From Orychophragmus violaceus (lineage: Eukaryota > Streptophyta > Magnoliopsida > Brassicales > Brassicaceae), in NCBI GenBank assembly GCA_030180135.1, contig CM058236.1, positions 9,445,357 to 9,509,356 on the forward strand: DNA of 64,000 nt. Reading direction: 5' to 3'. The notes beneath the pieces were generated by a model that did not search any database, was not told the origin of the DNA, and saw only the letters and a program-made list of their open reading frames with translations. This document shows, piece by piece, positions 8,686-18,960 of the stretch (within the stretch, counting starts at the first letter, position 1; the number at the start of each line of letters is the position of its first letter). Both the position numbers and the translations under genes were made by a program.

Positions 8686-11455
8686 TGGTACGTATTATGG
8701 AAGCGCCCCATTAGATAATGGGTTATATGTTTTAAACCAAGAAATGCCTGTCTTTAACATAAATACAAAGCGGTTTAAGTCCAATGACGAAAACCCGACC
8801 TTCTTATGGCATTGTCGTTTGGGCCATATCAATGAGAAACGCATCCAAAGGCTCCATCGAAATGGGCTTTTGGGCTCATTTGATTTTGAATCATGTGAGA
8901 AATGCGAATCTTGTTTGATGGGCAAGATGGCTAGAGCCCCTTTCAACAAACCAAATGAAAGGGCCAGTGTCTTATTGGGCCTTGTTCATACTGATGTATG
9001 TGGGCCGATGAGTACTGTTGCCAGAGGAAATTACAAGTACTTCATTACCTTCACTGATGATTTCAGTAGGTATGGCTATGTCTATTTAATGAGACACAAG
9101 TCAGAATCCTTTGATAGATTCAAGGAATTCAATAATGAAGTACAGAACCAACTTGGCAAAAGTATCAAAGTTCTGCGATCGGATCGCGGAGGAGAATACT
9201 TGAGTCAAGAGTTCAGCGACTATCTGAGCGAGTGTGGAATTATTTCACAACTCACTCCTCTTGGTACACCCCAATGGAATGGAGTGTCAGAGAGGAGGAA
9301 TCGAACCTTATTGGATATGGTTCGGTCTATGATGAGTCATTCAAATCTTCCATTATCCTTTTGGGGATACGCTCTAGAAACGTCTGCGTTTACACTAAAT
9401 AGGGTACCATCTAAATCAGTGGAAAAGACACCACATGAACTGTGGACTGGGAATGTTCCTAGTCTGTCTTTCCTGAGGATTTGGGGTTGTGAAGCTTATG
9501 TCAAACGCTTAATCTCTGACAAGCTTGCACCCAAATCAGATAAATGCTACTTCGTTGGTTATCCTAGGGAAACCAAGGCATACTACTTTTACAACCAATC
9601 TGAGAACAAAGTATTTGTTGCTCGGGACTGTTCTTTTCTTGAGAGGGAGTTTCTCTCTAAGAAAAACAGTGGGAGTAAAGTACATCTTGAAGAAATTCGA
9701 GATGCACAGGAGACTGCTCAACCAGCTGAGGAAGAGCAGCAGTTGGATCCACAGAGTTTTGTGGAACCGGCGCCTGTGGAGCCTGAAGTTCGCAGATCCG
9801 GAAGGATCCGTCACAAACCCGAGAGATACTATGGATTTCTTGTGACCAATTCAAATGATCTGATGATCATTGATAGTGACGAACCAGCGACCTTCGCGGA
9901 AGCAATGATGGGCCCGGACTCCGAAAAGTGGCTTGGAGCCTCTGAATCCGAAATGAGATCCATGTCAGAAAACCAAGTATGGTCCTTGGTCGATTTACCT
10001 AATGGTGCAAAAGCCATTGAGTGTAAATGGATCTTCAAGAAGAAGATTGACGTGGATGGCAATGTACAGATTTACAAAGCGAGGTTGGTGGCTAAAGGTT
10101 TCAAGCAAATTCATGGTATTGACTATGATGAAACCTATTCCCCAGTCGCTATGCTTAAATCCATTCGGATTCTCCTAGCAATTGCCGCTCATTATGACTA
10201 TGAGATTTGGCAAATGGATGTCAAAACCGCATTCCTGAATGGTATTCTGGAAGAGGATGTGTATATGACACAGCCTGAAGGTTTTGTCGATCCTGAGAAT
10301 GCTGGGAAGGTATGCAAGCTTCATAAATCCATTTATGGATTGAAGCATGCATCACGGAGTTGGAATCTTCGTTTTGATGAAGCAGTAAAACAATTTGGTT
10401 TCATCAAGAACGAAGAGGAACCATGTGTTTACAAGAAGACTAGTGGGAGCAAAATTTCATTTCTTGTACTGTATGTCGATGACATACTCCTCCTCGGTAA
10501 TGACGTTCCGTTGATTCAGTCTGTTAAGACTTGGCTCGGAAGTTGTTTTTCCATGAAAGACATGGGAGAAGCCGCATATATTCTTAATATCAGAATCTAC
10601 AAAGATAGAGTGAACAGGCTGATTGGATTGTGCCAGGACACTTATATTGATAAGGTGCTGCACAGATTCAGGATGCATGATTCCAAGAAGGGCTTCATAC
10701 CGATGTCTCATGGCACTAGTCTCAGCAAGAAGCAGTGTCCGGCGACACCTTCTGAGCGAGAACGCATGAATAGGATTCCTTATGCTTCTGCAATAGAATC
10801 TATTATGTATGCCATGCTCTGCACTCGTCCAGATGTAGCTTACGCGTTAAGCATGACGAGTAGATACCAATCTGATCCAGGTGAAGTTCACTGGACAGCT
10901 GTCAAGAATATTCTGAAGTATTTGAGACATACTAAGGATAAATTCCTGGTGTATGGAGGAAGTGAAGAACTTGTGGTGAATGGATTCACCGATGCGAGTT
11001 TTCAGACGGACAGAGACGATTTCCGATCACAGTCTGGATATGTCTTCTGTCTAAATGGCGGTGCAGTGAGCTGTAAGAGCTCTAAGCAGAATACCGTAGC
11101 TGATTCCACGACGGAAGCTGAATATGTTGCTGCTTCAGAAGCGTCAAAGGAAGCTGTTTGGATCAAGAAGTTCATGACTAAACTTGGTGTGGTTCCTAGT
11201 ATCTTGGAGCCAGTGGCTTTGTTTTGTGACAACAATGGAGCCATTGCTCAGGCGAAAGAACCTAGATCACACCAGAAGTCCAAACACGTAGAGAGGAGAT
11301 ATCACCTGATTCGTGATATCGTCAATAGAGGTGATGTGAAGATCAGCCGAGTTCCGACAGACGAGAATGTCGCTGATCCTCTGACTAAGTCACTCCCAAG
11401 GCCTAAGCATGAGAGTCATACGACTGCTGTAGGCATTAGAGATCTTAAGATGTAA
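8648..11455 (+). CDS. pol: Copia 2 integrase, reverse transcriptase and RNase H
   Basis: 935 open codons to a TAA at 11453-11455. The first codon is TTG, so this is the downstream part of a polyprotein, not an independent gene. In order: GAG-pre-integrase/zinc region (LWHCRLGHINEKRI, then CEKCESC), integrase core with VHTDVCGP, LRSDRGGEY and SERRNRTLLDM supplying the Asp-Asp-Glu residues, copia RT with QMDVKTAFLNG and the catalytic YVDD at 10472-10483 (residues 609-612), and RNase H with FTDASFQ, TTEAEYVA and CDNNGAI. No stop interrupts it, so most enzymes look intact. Expression would need the upstream frame restored or a frameshift. This copy or a sister could serve Copia 3 in trans (inference). 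Confidence 0.92.
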   Translation: MILLLRIEFVLRDGTYYGSAPLDNGLYVLNQEMPVFNINTKRFKSNDENPTFLWHCRLGHINEKRIQRLHRNGLLGSFDFESCEKCESCLMGKMARAPFNKPNERASVLLGLVHTDVCGPMSTVARGNYKYFITFTDDFSRYGYVYLMRHKSESFDRFKEFNNEVQNQLGKSIKVLRSDRGGEYLSQEFSDYLSECGIISQLTPLGTPQWNGVSERRNRTLLDMVRSMMSHSNLPLSFWGYALETSAFTLNRVPSKSVEKTPHELWTGNVPSLSFLRIWGCEAYVKRLISDKLAPKSDKCYFVGYPRETKAYYFYNQSENKVFVARDCSFLEREFLSKKNSGSKVHLEEIRDAQETAQPAEEEQQLDPQSFVEPAPVEPEVRRSGRIRHKPERYYGFLVTNSNDLMIIDSDEPATFAEAMMGPDSEKWLGASESEMRSMSENQVWSLVDLPNGAKAIECKWIFKKKIDVDGNVQIYKARLVAKGFKQIHGIDYDETYSPVAMLKSIRILLAIAAHYDYEIWQMDVKTAFLNGILEEDVYMTQPEGFVDPENAGKVCKLHKSIYGLKHASRSWNLRFDEAVKQFGFIKNEEEPCVYKKTSGSKISFLVLYVDDILLLGNDVPLIQSVKTWLGSCFSMKDMGEAAYILNIRIYKDRVNRLIGLCQDTYIDKVLHRFRMHDSKKGFIPMSHGTSLSKKQCPATPSERERMNRIPYASAIESIMYAMLCTRPDVAYALSMTSRYQSDPGEVHWTAVKNILKYLRHTKDKFLVYGGSEELVVNGFTDASFQTDRDDFRSQSGYVFCLNGGAVSCKSSKQNTVADSTTEAEYVAASEASKEAVWIKKFMTKLGVVPSILEPVALFCDNNGAIAQAKEPRSHQKSKHVERRYHLIRDIVNRGDVKISRVPTDENVADPLTKSLPRPKHESHTTAVGIRDLKM

Positions 11456-12275
11456 TCTTGATTCTAGTGGGAATCTTTAGTTTTGTTTTAGTTATAATAA
11501 GACGCTCTTGTAAACATTCTTTTGGAAATGTTTAATGAAATTTGATTTCAGCATTATTTATTGTGATCTAAATAATGGTCCCAAAATAAGTTTAAGACAT
11601 ATTATAGGTCATCAAGTTGAGGACTTGATCATGAAACCCTGTAAGTTAAATATGACATAAATTATGTTTTGTCCCTGGTCGAGGTTGTCAAAGTGGGACA
11701 CTGACAACCGTGAGAGACTAGATAGTGAGGTGACTGTTGGCTAAGTTTCATGGAGCCAATGCTATGATTATCGCAGTCAGTCACATAGATATATGTTAGT
11801 GAACATATGATCGGACATGACCCGCAAATGAGAAGTCTACAAGATAGTTATATCTTTGTCATAAGAGGTTCTCATTACGACTATAGAGTATAGTCCTTAG
11901 ACCTGAGTTCATCATGCTTTCTTGCATATGAATTGGTACACTTTGACCTTGTCAAACGTCGACCCGTAACTGGCGACTATAACGGCACTGTTCAAGTATA
12001 TCATGAAGTGTGCGTTGAAATAGGGATGGAACAAGATGGAATTTGTCCCTCCTGAATAACGGGAGATAAATATCTTAGGGCCTATCGAAGATTTAATACT
12101 GAGAAAAATGTGTGGCTGCACTCAAACGAACTGTAGTTCAGTTGTTTGTAATGTTCAATATGAGATCAGGAGTTCGATAAACATGATGTTGGCTAAATAA
12201 GGATGACACCAATCTTGCCTTATGCCAAATCGAGATATAGGGACAAAAGGATTATAGGAATTGATGATTCCAGTA
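11456..12275 (+). other. Copia 2 3' untranslated region
   Basis: About 820 bp between the pol stop and the polypurine tract, with no coding frame worth naming. It is conserved with Copia 3 (46921-47740, opposite strand), for example the segment just after the pol stop containing GATTCTAGTGGGA. Confidence 0.7.
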
Positions 12276-12287
12276 CAAGTGGGAGAT
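12276..12287 (+). promoter_or_regulatory. Copia 2 polypurine tract
   Basis: AAGTGGGAGAT directly before the 3' LTR; the primer for plus-strand DNA synthesis. The same sequence borders the 3' LTR of Copia 3 at 46909-46920. Confidence 0.8.
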
Positions 12288-12929
12288 TGTTGGGATAGTG
12301 TCATGAAATCACACTTGTACTCACTCCTGATGATAGTTGTGTGTCGAGATCAGACATTCGTATGATATTGGGCGGTTGCAATGTTTTGCAAGAAGCCTCT
12401 TGCAATCTGTAAGTTGTATACTTACTGCCAGTATTATATGATCCTATAGGGTCACACACCTAAGCAAACTGGAAGCTACGACATGGGAATGATCATTATG
12501 GCAATGATCATATTAATGTGTATTGGATACACATTATTATCGTGGATATGGTGTTGTGTCGATCGACACAACTTGTGTGTCGGTCGACACAGTTCGGGTT
12601 TTCGGAAAAGGCTTTTCGAATTAAGACTTAATCAAGTCTGGCCCGTTAAGTATGTTTAGGTCGAATAAAACTCGAGAGTTTCGACCTAAACAGATGAGCC
12701 GTCGTTTTTTCTTGGTAAGAAAAGGCAGAAACACCAAAACAGTTGATTCCCATTGATCCGGCACTAGCTTCTCGTTTCCAGCTTGTGTGCGTGTGTATCT
12801 GGTAGAGGCAAGGCACCTGCGTTGCTCCACTGATCTCGTTCACCATTCTCATTCCGCTGCCAGTCCAAAGGTAAGAACGAGGTTGGTTTAATTCAATATA
12901 TCAAACCCTAGATCCTAGGAGATCCAACA
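12288..12929 (+). repeat. Copia 2 3' LTR
   Basis: 642 bp, the same length as the 5' LTR, with about 14 differences. It carries the palindrome pair TGTCGATCGACAC at 12557 and TGTCGGTCGACAC at 12578. It is followed by the target duplication GATTG at 12930-12934. Confidence 0.95.
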
Positions 12930-14459
12930 GATTGTGAAGCTTGTATCCTTGGAAAATATTGCAAATCATTCTTTCCTAGTTCTAAAACCGTTTATGCAAA
13001 CTGCTTTGATCTTGTTCACTCTGATGTTTGGACTGCTCCATGTGTTTCTAGAGAGAATCATAAGTATTTTGTGACATTCATAGATGAAAAATCCTAATAT
13101 ACTTGGTTGACATTGATTCAAACTAAAGATAGGGTGATAGAAGCATTCACAAACTTTCAAAACTATGTATCCAACAATTTCAATGCCAAGATTAAAATGT
13201 TTAGATCAGATAATGGTGGGGAATACACAAGCAATGCATTCAAACAACACCTAGCAAAACATGGGATCATTCACCAAACAAGCTGCCCATACACACCACA
13301 ACAGAATGGTGTGGCTGAGAGAAAGAATAGACACTTGATGGAGGTGGTCAGATCCATAATGTTCCATACAAATGTTCCCAAAAGGTTTAGGAGTGATGAT
13401 GTGATGTCTGCTTGCTGTCTAATCAATAGAACACCCACCAAAGTTCTTCAAGATGCTTCACCATATCATGTATTGAACAAAACCAAACCTTCAATTCATC
13501 ACTTACCTGTGTTTGGGTGTTTGTGCTTTGTTTTAATACCAGGAGAGAAAAGGGATAAGCTTGATGCAAAGAGTGTCAAGGCAATGTTCATTGGCTATTC
13601 TACTAATCAAAAAGGATACAAGTGCTATGTACCTGAAACAAGGAGAGTATTGGTCTCTAGAGATGTCAGATTTGTGGAATCAAAGGGTTTATATGAGGAG
13701 AAGAGTTGGGATAACCTTAAGGACCTCCCCAACAATCCTTCTGACCGTGCCAACAATTTGAGGATCATCTTAGAGAATCTTGGGATCACTCAGCCAAAGA
13801 AGAAGGAGGAGACCAAGGAGAACAAACCGGCTGTGGAAAATACCATTGTTGATGAGATTACTCACCTTGATCATGAGGGGGACAATGGAGAATCACAAAC
13901 TGATCAACAACATGATGATTCTGCCATTCATGATCAAGGTGAAGAAGAAGAGCTAGATGTGCACCAAATGGAACCTGAACAATCTGAAATGGAGAAGCAA
14001 CAAGAGGAGGTGCATTCTGATCAGCCGGTACAACAAGTACTAAGAAGAAGTACAAGGGAGAGAAAGGATCCATCTGAATGGAGAAACACAAGAGTGTACT
14101 ACAATAGTCAGGAAGTAGCTCATCCAAGTCAAGCCGTTTGCACACTTGCTCATTTCCCTACTGAACATCAGGTCTTTATTGGTGCTCTTGATGCTAAATG
14201 GGTTCCCAAAACCTATGAAGAAGCTAAGGAGCATAAGGAGTGGACAGATGCAGTGGGAGATGAGATCAAGGCAATCGAGAACAACAACACTTGGTATGAG
14301 ACAGATTTGCCAAGAAAGAAGAAGGCAGTGAGCTCTAAATGGGTTTTCACTATCAAATACAAAAGCAATGGAGAGATAGAAAGGTACAAAGATAGACTGT
14401 TGCAAGAGGGTTTACACAAACTTATGGAGAGGATTACAGAGATACATTTGCACCAGTAG
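12930..14459 (+). pseudogene. pol: Copia 1 integrase and RT start
   Basis: Resumes Copia 1 after the insertion. The integrase zinc-finger Cys region (DCEACILGKYC) is followed by a stop near 13096, then a 450-codon frame from 13107. Integrase landmarks are MFRSDNGGEYTSNAF (second Asp) and YTPQQNGVAERKNRHLMEVV (Glu), followed by NRTPTKVLQ, an acidic Gln/Glu-rich linker, and the RT start SSKWVFTIKYKSNGEIERYK. A frame change close to 14395 sends the RT into a stop at 14457-14459; the fingers region around GLHKLMERITE is scrambled. The element is inactive. Confidence 0.85.
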
Positions 14460-15391
14460 CTAAGCTTCACACAGTAAGAGTCATCCTATCCTTAGCAACA
14501 AACTTGGAGTGGGATTTGTGGTAGATGGATGTCAAGAATGCATTCCTTCAAGGAGAGCTAGAGGATGAGGTTTATATGACTCCACCTCCTGGTCTTGAAG
14601 GCATGGTTACACCAGGAAAGGTTTTGAGGTTGAAGAAGGCAATATATGGTCTGAAACAATCTCCTAGAGCTTGGTATCACAAGCTGAGCACTATTCTCAT
14701 GGAAAGGGGCTTTAGGAGATCAGAAGCTGATCATACCCTCTTCACTCAATCAAGCCAAGACGGTATTGTTGTCATTCTTATTTATGTGGATGATATCATC
14801 ATCTCAGGAAATGACAAGGTAGGAATTAAAGGTTGTAAAGATCATTTGAAATCAGTGTTTGATATTAAAGACCTTGGAGAACTAAAGTACTTCCTAGGGA
14901 TAGAAGTGTGCCGTTCTAAGGAAGACCTCTTCTTATCACAAAGGAAGTACACTCTTGATTTGTTGAGTGAAGCAGGTAAGCTCAAAGCAAAGGCAGCCAA
15001 GACACCTCTTGAAGAAGGCTACAAAGTCACAAGAGAGGGGGAGATTGCTAATGAGCCATTTGGGGATATCACTCTCTATAGGAGAATGGTTGGTAAGCTG
15101 ATTTATCTTACTATTACAAGGCCTGACTTATGTTTTGCAGTGAACCAAGTGAGCCAGCATATGCAAGCTCCAATGATGCATCATTGGAACATGGTGGACC
15201 GGATTCTAAGGTATCTCAATGGAGCTCCTGGTCAAGGGATATGGATGGGATGCAACCAAAGCACAGAGATTGTAGGATATTGTGATGCTGATTGGGCTGG
15301 TGACCGAGTGGATAGAAGATCTACTATAGGCTATTGCACCTTCATTGGAGGCAATCTAGTTACTTGGAAAAAAAAAAGAAGCAGAAGGTAG
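14460..15391 (+). pseudogene. pol: Copia 1 reverse transcriptase
   Basis: RT palm and thumb. A TAG at 14522-14524 replaces the Trp expected before MDVKNAFLQG. From 14525 the frame is open for 288 codons: KAIYGLKQSPRAWY, the catalytic LIYVDDIIISGND (YVDD near 14787), DLGELKYFLGIEV, and the tether to RNase H (YCDADWAGDR). It ends in an A-run at about 15366-15376, where a length change has shifted the frame. Confidence 0.85.
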
Positions 15392-15723
15392 AATATAGGG
15401 CAATGAGGAAGCTAACAAATGAGTTGACATGGCTAAAGGCTCTACTTCAATACTTGGGCATTGATCAACCAAATCCAATCACAATGCATTGTGATAATCA
15501 AGCAGCAATACACATAGCATCCAATTCAGTGTTTCATGAAAGGACAAAGCACATAGAACTGGATTTTCATAAGGTGAGACAGAAGGTTCAAGAAGGAGTG
15601 ATCTTACCTTGCTACACAAGAAGTTCAGATCGGTTGGAAGACATATTCACCAAGGCTGCTAGCTTGAAGGTTTGTGAGTTCATTCATCATAAGCTTGGAC
15701 TCATTGACGTCTCTCAAGCTTAA
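15334..15723 (+). pseudogene. pol: Copia 1 RNase H C-terminal part
   Basis: Frame carrying the rest of RNase H after the A-run shift: EYRAMRKLTNELTWLKALL, then MHCDNQAAIHIASNSVFHER and the terminal HKLGLIDVSQA ending with a TAA at 15721-15723. The usual SRSSAEAEYRA block is shortened to EYRAM, so a few catalytic-region residues are lost besides the frameshift. Confidence 0.8.
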
Positions 15724-15857
15724 GTCCCTAGGCTGTGGATCTTATACTCTTTTTCCCTTGATACATTTTTTATCCCATGAGGTTTTTCTGTATCAAGGTT
15801 TTTAATGAGGTAAGTATCCACGGTTCCAAGCTTGATCATTCCATCTCCATGATCCAG

Positions 15858-15873
15858 CTTGAGGGGGAATATT
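15858..15873 (+). promoter_or_regulatory. Copia 1 polypurine tract
   Basis: GCTTGAGGGGGAATATT just upstream of the 3' LTR; the typical copia plus-strand primer. Confidence 0.75.
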
Positions 15874-15877
15874 AATT

Positions 15878-16298
15878 TGAAGAATAAAGAAGTACCAAGA
15901 GTGTTAGACAAGGAATAAGAGCCGGTTGGTTATGTGAAAAGTTGGGGACTTTGGGACAGAAACAAAACATGTGATATCGGTTATAAAATGGTTTGTTTAT
16001 GTCCCTAACATAGTACCAACTTGTCTGGAGCAAAGCAGAAGAGCAGGAGGCCTGATCCCTAGGTCAGAAGGCGCTCCTCTCTTGGAGCCGTTGCACATTG
16101 TGTTTAATATTTCAAGAACCCTAGTTTTCTATTTATATAAAGCATGTAACCTATGAACATCAAATATACACTTAAGGAATCATTTTCCTAAGCTACATTC
16201 TCTCTTTCTCTCGGCTCTCATACTCTCGCTCTAAGAACCCTAATCGGTTCTAGGGATTCTCTCTTCAAGTAATCACTTCTATACTCTAAATTCTAACA
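15878..16298 (+). repeat. Copia 1 3' LTR
   Basis: 421 bp, TGAAGAATAAAG to TTCTAACA. Besides the missing block of about 60 bp it differs from the 5' LTR at scattered sites, so Copia 1 is older than Copia 2 or the two LTRs come from different copies. Confidence 0.9.
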
Positions 16299-16583
16299 GT
16301 TAGGATTAGGGCATAGCTATTCTTTTAGTTGTTGGGGTTTTTCGTTTTGAGTTTTTCCGCAGTTTTTCGCGTAGCTGGTTTTCTACTATTATTCAAACTA
16401 TGTAGCCCTACGCCTTTTATTATATTCATTCTTTTATTATCTCGTGCCTTTCACGAACGGACTTTCCATAGCACCAGTCTCCATATCCTGAGCAGAACGG
16501 TACCCTTGAGTTTAAGAGTGATCGGGAAACCGCGAACTTCAGAATTCGGGACGAATTCTTTTCAAGGGGGGGGAGAATTGTAA
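16299..16583 (+). pseudogene. Chromovirus-type gypsy pol 3' tail and polypurine tract
   Basis: The short frame ending at 16583 reads SEFGTNSFQGGGEL, the usual last residues of a chromovirus-type gypsy polyprotein overlapping the polypurine tract (AAGGGGGGGAGA, 16564-16575). A long gypsy LTR follows at once. The rest of pol is missing: Copia 1 lies directly upstream, and only a possible gag start is seen beyond it at 2891-3259. Confidence 0.65.
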
Positions 16584-18289
16584 CATAACCAAATTACCAA
16601 CCCAAAAAAAATTGAGAAAAGAAGGAAACTCCCAGCCCAAAAGCCCGAAAGCCCTATTTCGTTTTCTAAAACCTAGGGTTTTCCTCTCCTTCTCCTATAA
16701 ATACTAGAGCCACCCCATTCCGATCCACAATTCTAAATTCTTTTCTGGCGAAGCCCTGTCGAGATCCCGAGCTATTCGAATCCCTAGCAAGCCATCTCCA
16801 CGTTTTTCTCCTCCCACTCTCATCAGATAACTCCCGGAACCCCAAATCTAGGCTTTTCAAACCAAAAATGTTTTGTTTTTATGATATCTTTAAAAATACC
16901 CCAAATCCCGAGAAACCGAGCCCACCATCGTGAGCAGCTCGACGAGACAAAGCCGGAGCCACCTGCCGTTCTCCGAGATGACGCCGCACACGCCCCCACG
17001 TGCCGGAGAGGAGTCGGGCGCGTGAGATCCACGCGCGACCGGATCGTCACGGGCCGGAAGCCACGCGCCGCCGCACGCGCCTTAGCCGCCGTCACGCGCC
17101 GCCGTCCGCCGCCGGATATCTTCCCGAGCGCAGCCTTTGACCGCCGCCGTCGCCGCCGTTGACCGCCACCACCGTTGACCGATTGGTTTGGTTTAGTCGA
17201 TTCGATTCGGTCCAATTGCAATTCCCGGTTTAATTCAATACCATTTTGGTTTAGTTGGTTAGGATTGGTTTAGGATTTGGGCCGGTTATGGATTTGGGCC
17301 TGGTTCATTCTGGGTTTGGGTCTGGGTCTGGGTTGACTGGGTCAACCGGTTGACTTTGACCTGACCGTTGACTTTCAGTCAAACCAACTTTGATTGACCA
17401 TAACTAGACCATCCTAAGTCCGATTCGAACGAAACGAAAGCCTAATTCCCTTCTTCTCCGTCCTCTTTCCAGATCTGATGTCCGTTCGGGCTCATGGAAC
17501 TTCTAAATTACGCTTTGTACTTCTTTGGCCAAGGTGAGGACCGGTTGTGATCTCCCTTGCTCTATCTCAATTCCGGACGATAGTCCTTTTCTTAATATTG
17601 TCTTTCCTAGGTAGCGTAGGAATATTTGAGTACTCGATGTGATTGATTGTGGAATGTAGAATGTTAGGATATCACTTAAACCGAAAACGTTGATTGTGCC
17701 TGAAGGATATGTGTGAAATAGAACTGTGGTAGGGCCCCCGAAAGGGTGTTGGGTGTATGGCGCGTATAACGAGGCTGGGTACGCGTTCCTTTGTATCGTC
17801 GAGTGGGGGTTTGGGCGAGGCCCCCACCATTCGTTGAGTTCCGGGGCTAAAGGCGAGCTCCGGGGCTGAGTTGTTTGAGCTTCGGACTGTAAGAGTCCAG
17901 AGTGTGAGGGATTTGGGGCCTGGTAAGCACGATCTGGACATTGAATTGTGTGGTGAAGCCTTCGGGCGTGTTTGCAAGGTGATATTAGCTTAGGACTTGT
18001 GATTCGTAATTGTGTGGCGTAAGCCGGGATCGCGGATTCCTTAAATCCGCCCTCGCTGGGTAATTATGTTTGAAACAATTAATTAGTCCTCTTTCCCTTT
18101 CCCTGTCCCGGTTTTTATTGCACGTACGGATGTGGTATTGATCGATCGTGTGGCGTCATTGGTGGATTTGAATACGAAGGAAGCATCGGGTTCCTGGGAC
18201 CAGTTGCGAAGGCGTCCTGGTTGGACCGAAATGGGTTCAACGGGCGCCCTAATGCCGCGTCTCCGGTTAGCCGGGAGACGGGTGTTACA
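16579..18289 (+). repeat. Chromovirus-type gypsy 3' LTR
   Basis: About 1711 bp with matching terminal inverted repeats TGTAACA (16579) and TGTTACA (18283-18289). A TATA box TATAAATA is at 16696-16703. A strongly GC-rich block at 16930-17170 is full of GCCGCC/CGCCG, and long GGTTTGGG-type stretches follow it. No primer site follows 18289, so it is a 3' (or solo) LTR. It abuts a decayed AP2/ERF gene, about 46 bp upstream of that gene's conserved ATG. The Arg-rich minus-strand frame over the GC block is a by-product of composition. Confidence 0.75.
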
Positions 18290-18335
18290 AAATCCAGCGA
18301 CGAACAAAACCAATCACCTTCAAGTCCCAGCGAGG

Positions 18336-18735
18336 ATGAAGCGAATTGTAAGGATATCATTCACCGACGTTCATGCGACTGATACCGAACTGTCATCCCA
18401 ACGCCAAGGGAAGACGTTCGTTAAGGAGATCCCCGTGACCTATCCGATTCTGCTGGTAATCTCTAGGTACTAAAGATGCGGTTTAATTTTAGGATCATGG
18501 CGAGGCTTCTCGCTGCGAACGCGGAGAATAAGAAGTTTCAAGGGTGAGGCAGAGGCTGTGGGGGAAGTGGGAGGCTGAGATAAGGTGCGGTAAAGCTAAT
18601 GGCAGCGGAGGAGCTGCCCATCTCTGGATTGGGACCTTCAAAACTGTTGTAGAAGCTTCTTTAGCTTAAGATAATGCCGCGATTCAACTGATTTGGCCTC
18701 GGCTGCTTCTCGGGAAGACGCCTGATTCTCTTTCT
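18336..18735 (+). pseudogene. AP2/ERF (cytokinin-response-factor type) pseudogene
   Basis: The only host-gene remnant seen. From the ATG at 18336 the reading is KRIVRISFTDVHATD, the CRF-type N-terminal motif (consensus near VRI-x-TDP/A-ATDS), then GKTFVKEIP. After a frame change, MRFNFRIMARLLAANAE and KKFQ resemble the linker and start of the AP2 domain. After another 1-nt shift near 18545 come VRQRLWGKWEAEIRCG and LWIGTFKTVVEASLA, then a TAA at 18667-18669 where AYDNAA would have Tyr, and DNAAIQLIWPR. An intact gene would be a nuclear transcription factor binding GCC-box-like DNA. At least two frameshifts, one stop and loss of the region after AP2 make it dead. The nearest family by memory is Arabidopsis ERF118/119-like, unverified. 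Confidence 0.8.
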
Positions 18736-18960
18736 CTGGTTAAAATAATCATCTTTTTTAAATTGATCATCTTTTCCTTAACTTCAAAGTCCTCTTTGTA
18801 CATTTATATATTGAAGTTGTAATTTCTCATTTTAGATTCTTGGTTTTATATAACTTTACATTGTAATGTGCTCTCTCGCCATTTCTCTGAATTAGAATGA
18901 CTAATGGCATGAATTCCACAAACCTTGATTATAAAGTCTTTCATTTAGATCAAAATCAGA
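18736..18960 (+). other. AT-rich DNA after the pseudogene
   Basis: No gene or repeat recognised. It may be the degenerate 3' flank of the AP2/ERF pseudogene. Confidence 0.4.

Larger units (their letters stand above)
5505..12929 (+). mobile_element. Copia 2: nearly intact Ty1/copia element
   Basis: A 7425-bp element with two 642-bp LTRs, an exact initiator-Met primer site, a gag frame, a long pol frame, a polypurine tract and a perfect 5-bp target duplication GATTG (5500-5504 and 12930-12934). The LTRs differ at about 14 positions by hand count (about 2%), indicating a fairly recent insertion into older Copia 1. One frameshift separates the gag-protease and integrase-RT frames. Copia 3 (46269-53372, minus strand) is a defective relative with matching LTRs, leader and polypurine tract. 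Confidence 0.95.
3260..16298 (+). mobile_element. Copia 1: decayed Ty1/copia element with nested Copia 2
   Basis: A plus-strand Ty1/copia element with LTRs at 3260-3739 and 15878-16298, an initiator-Met primer site, gag, protease, integrase, RT and RNase H in copia order, and a polypurine tract. Copia 2 interrupts it at 5505-12929, between the GAG-pre-integrase region and the integrase zinc domain. Without Copia 2 it would be about 5.6 kb. The coding region has several stops and frameshifts. The 5-bp flanks (TTAAT at 3255-3259, GTTAG at 16299-16303) do not match, so no target duplication is visible. Confidence 0.9.

Noticed and set aside
16823..17221. Arg-rich 132-codon minus-strand frame
   Set aside because: It lies in the GC-rich block of the chromovirus-type LTR; length and composition follow from GCC/CGG runs.
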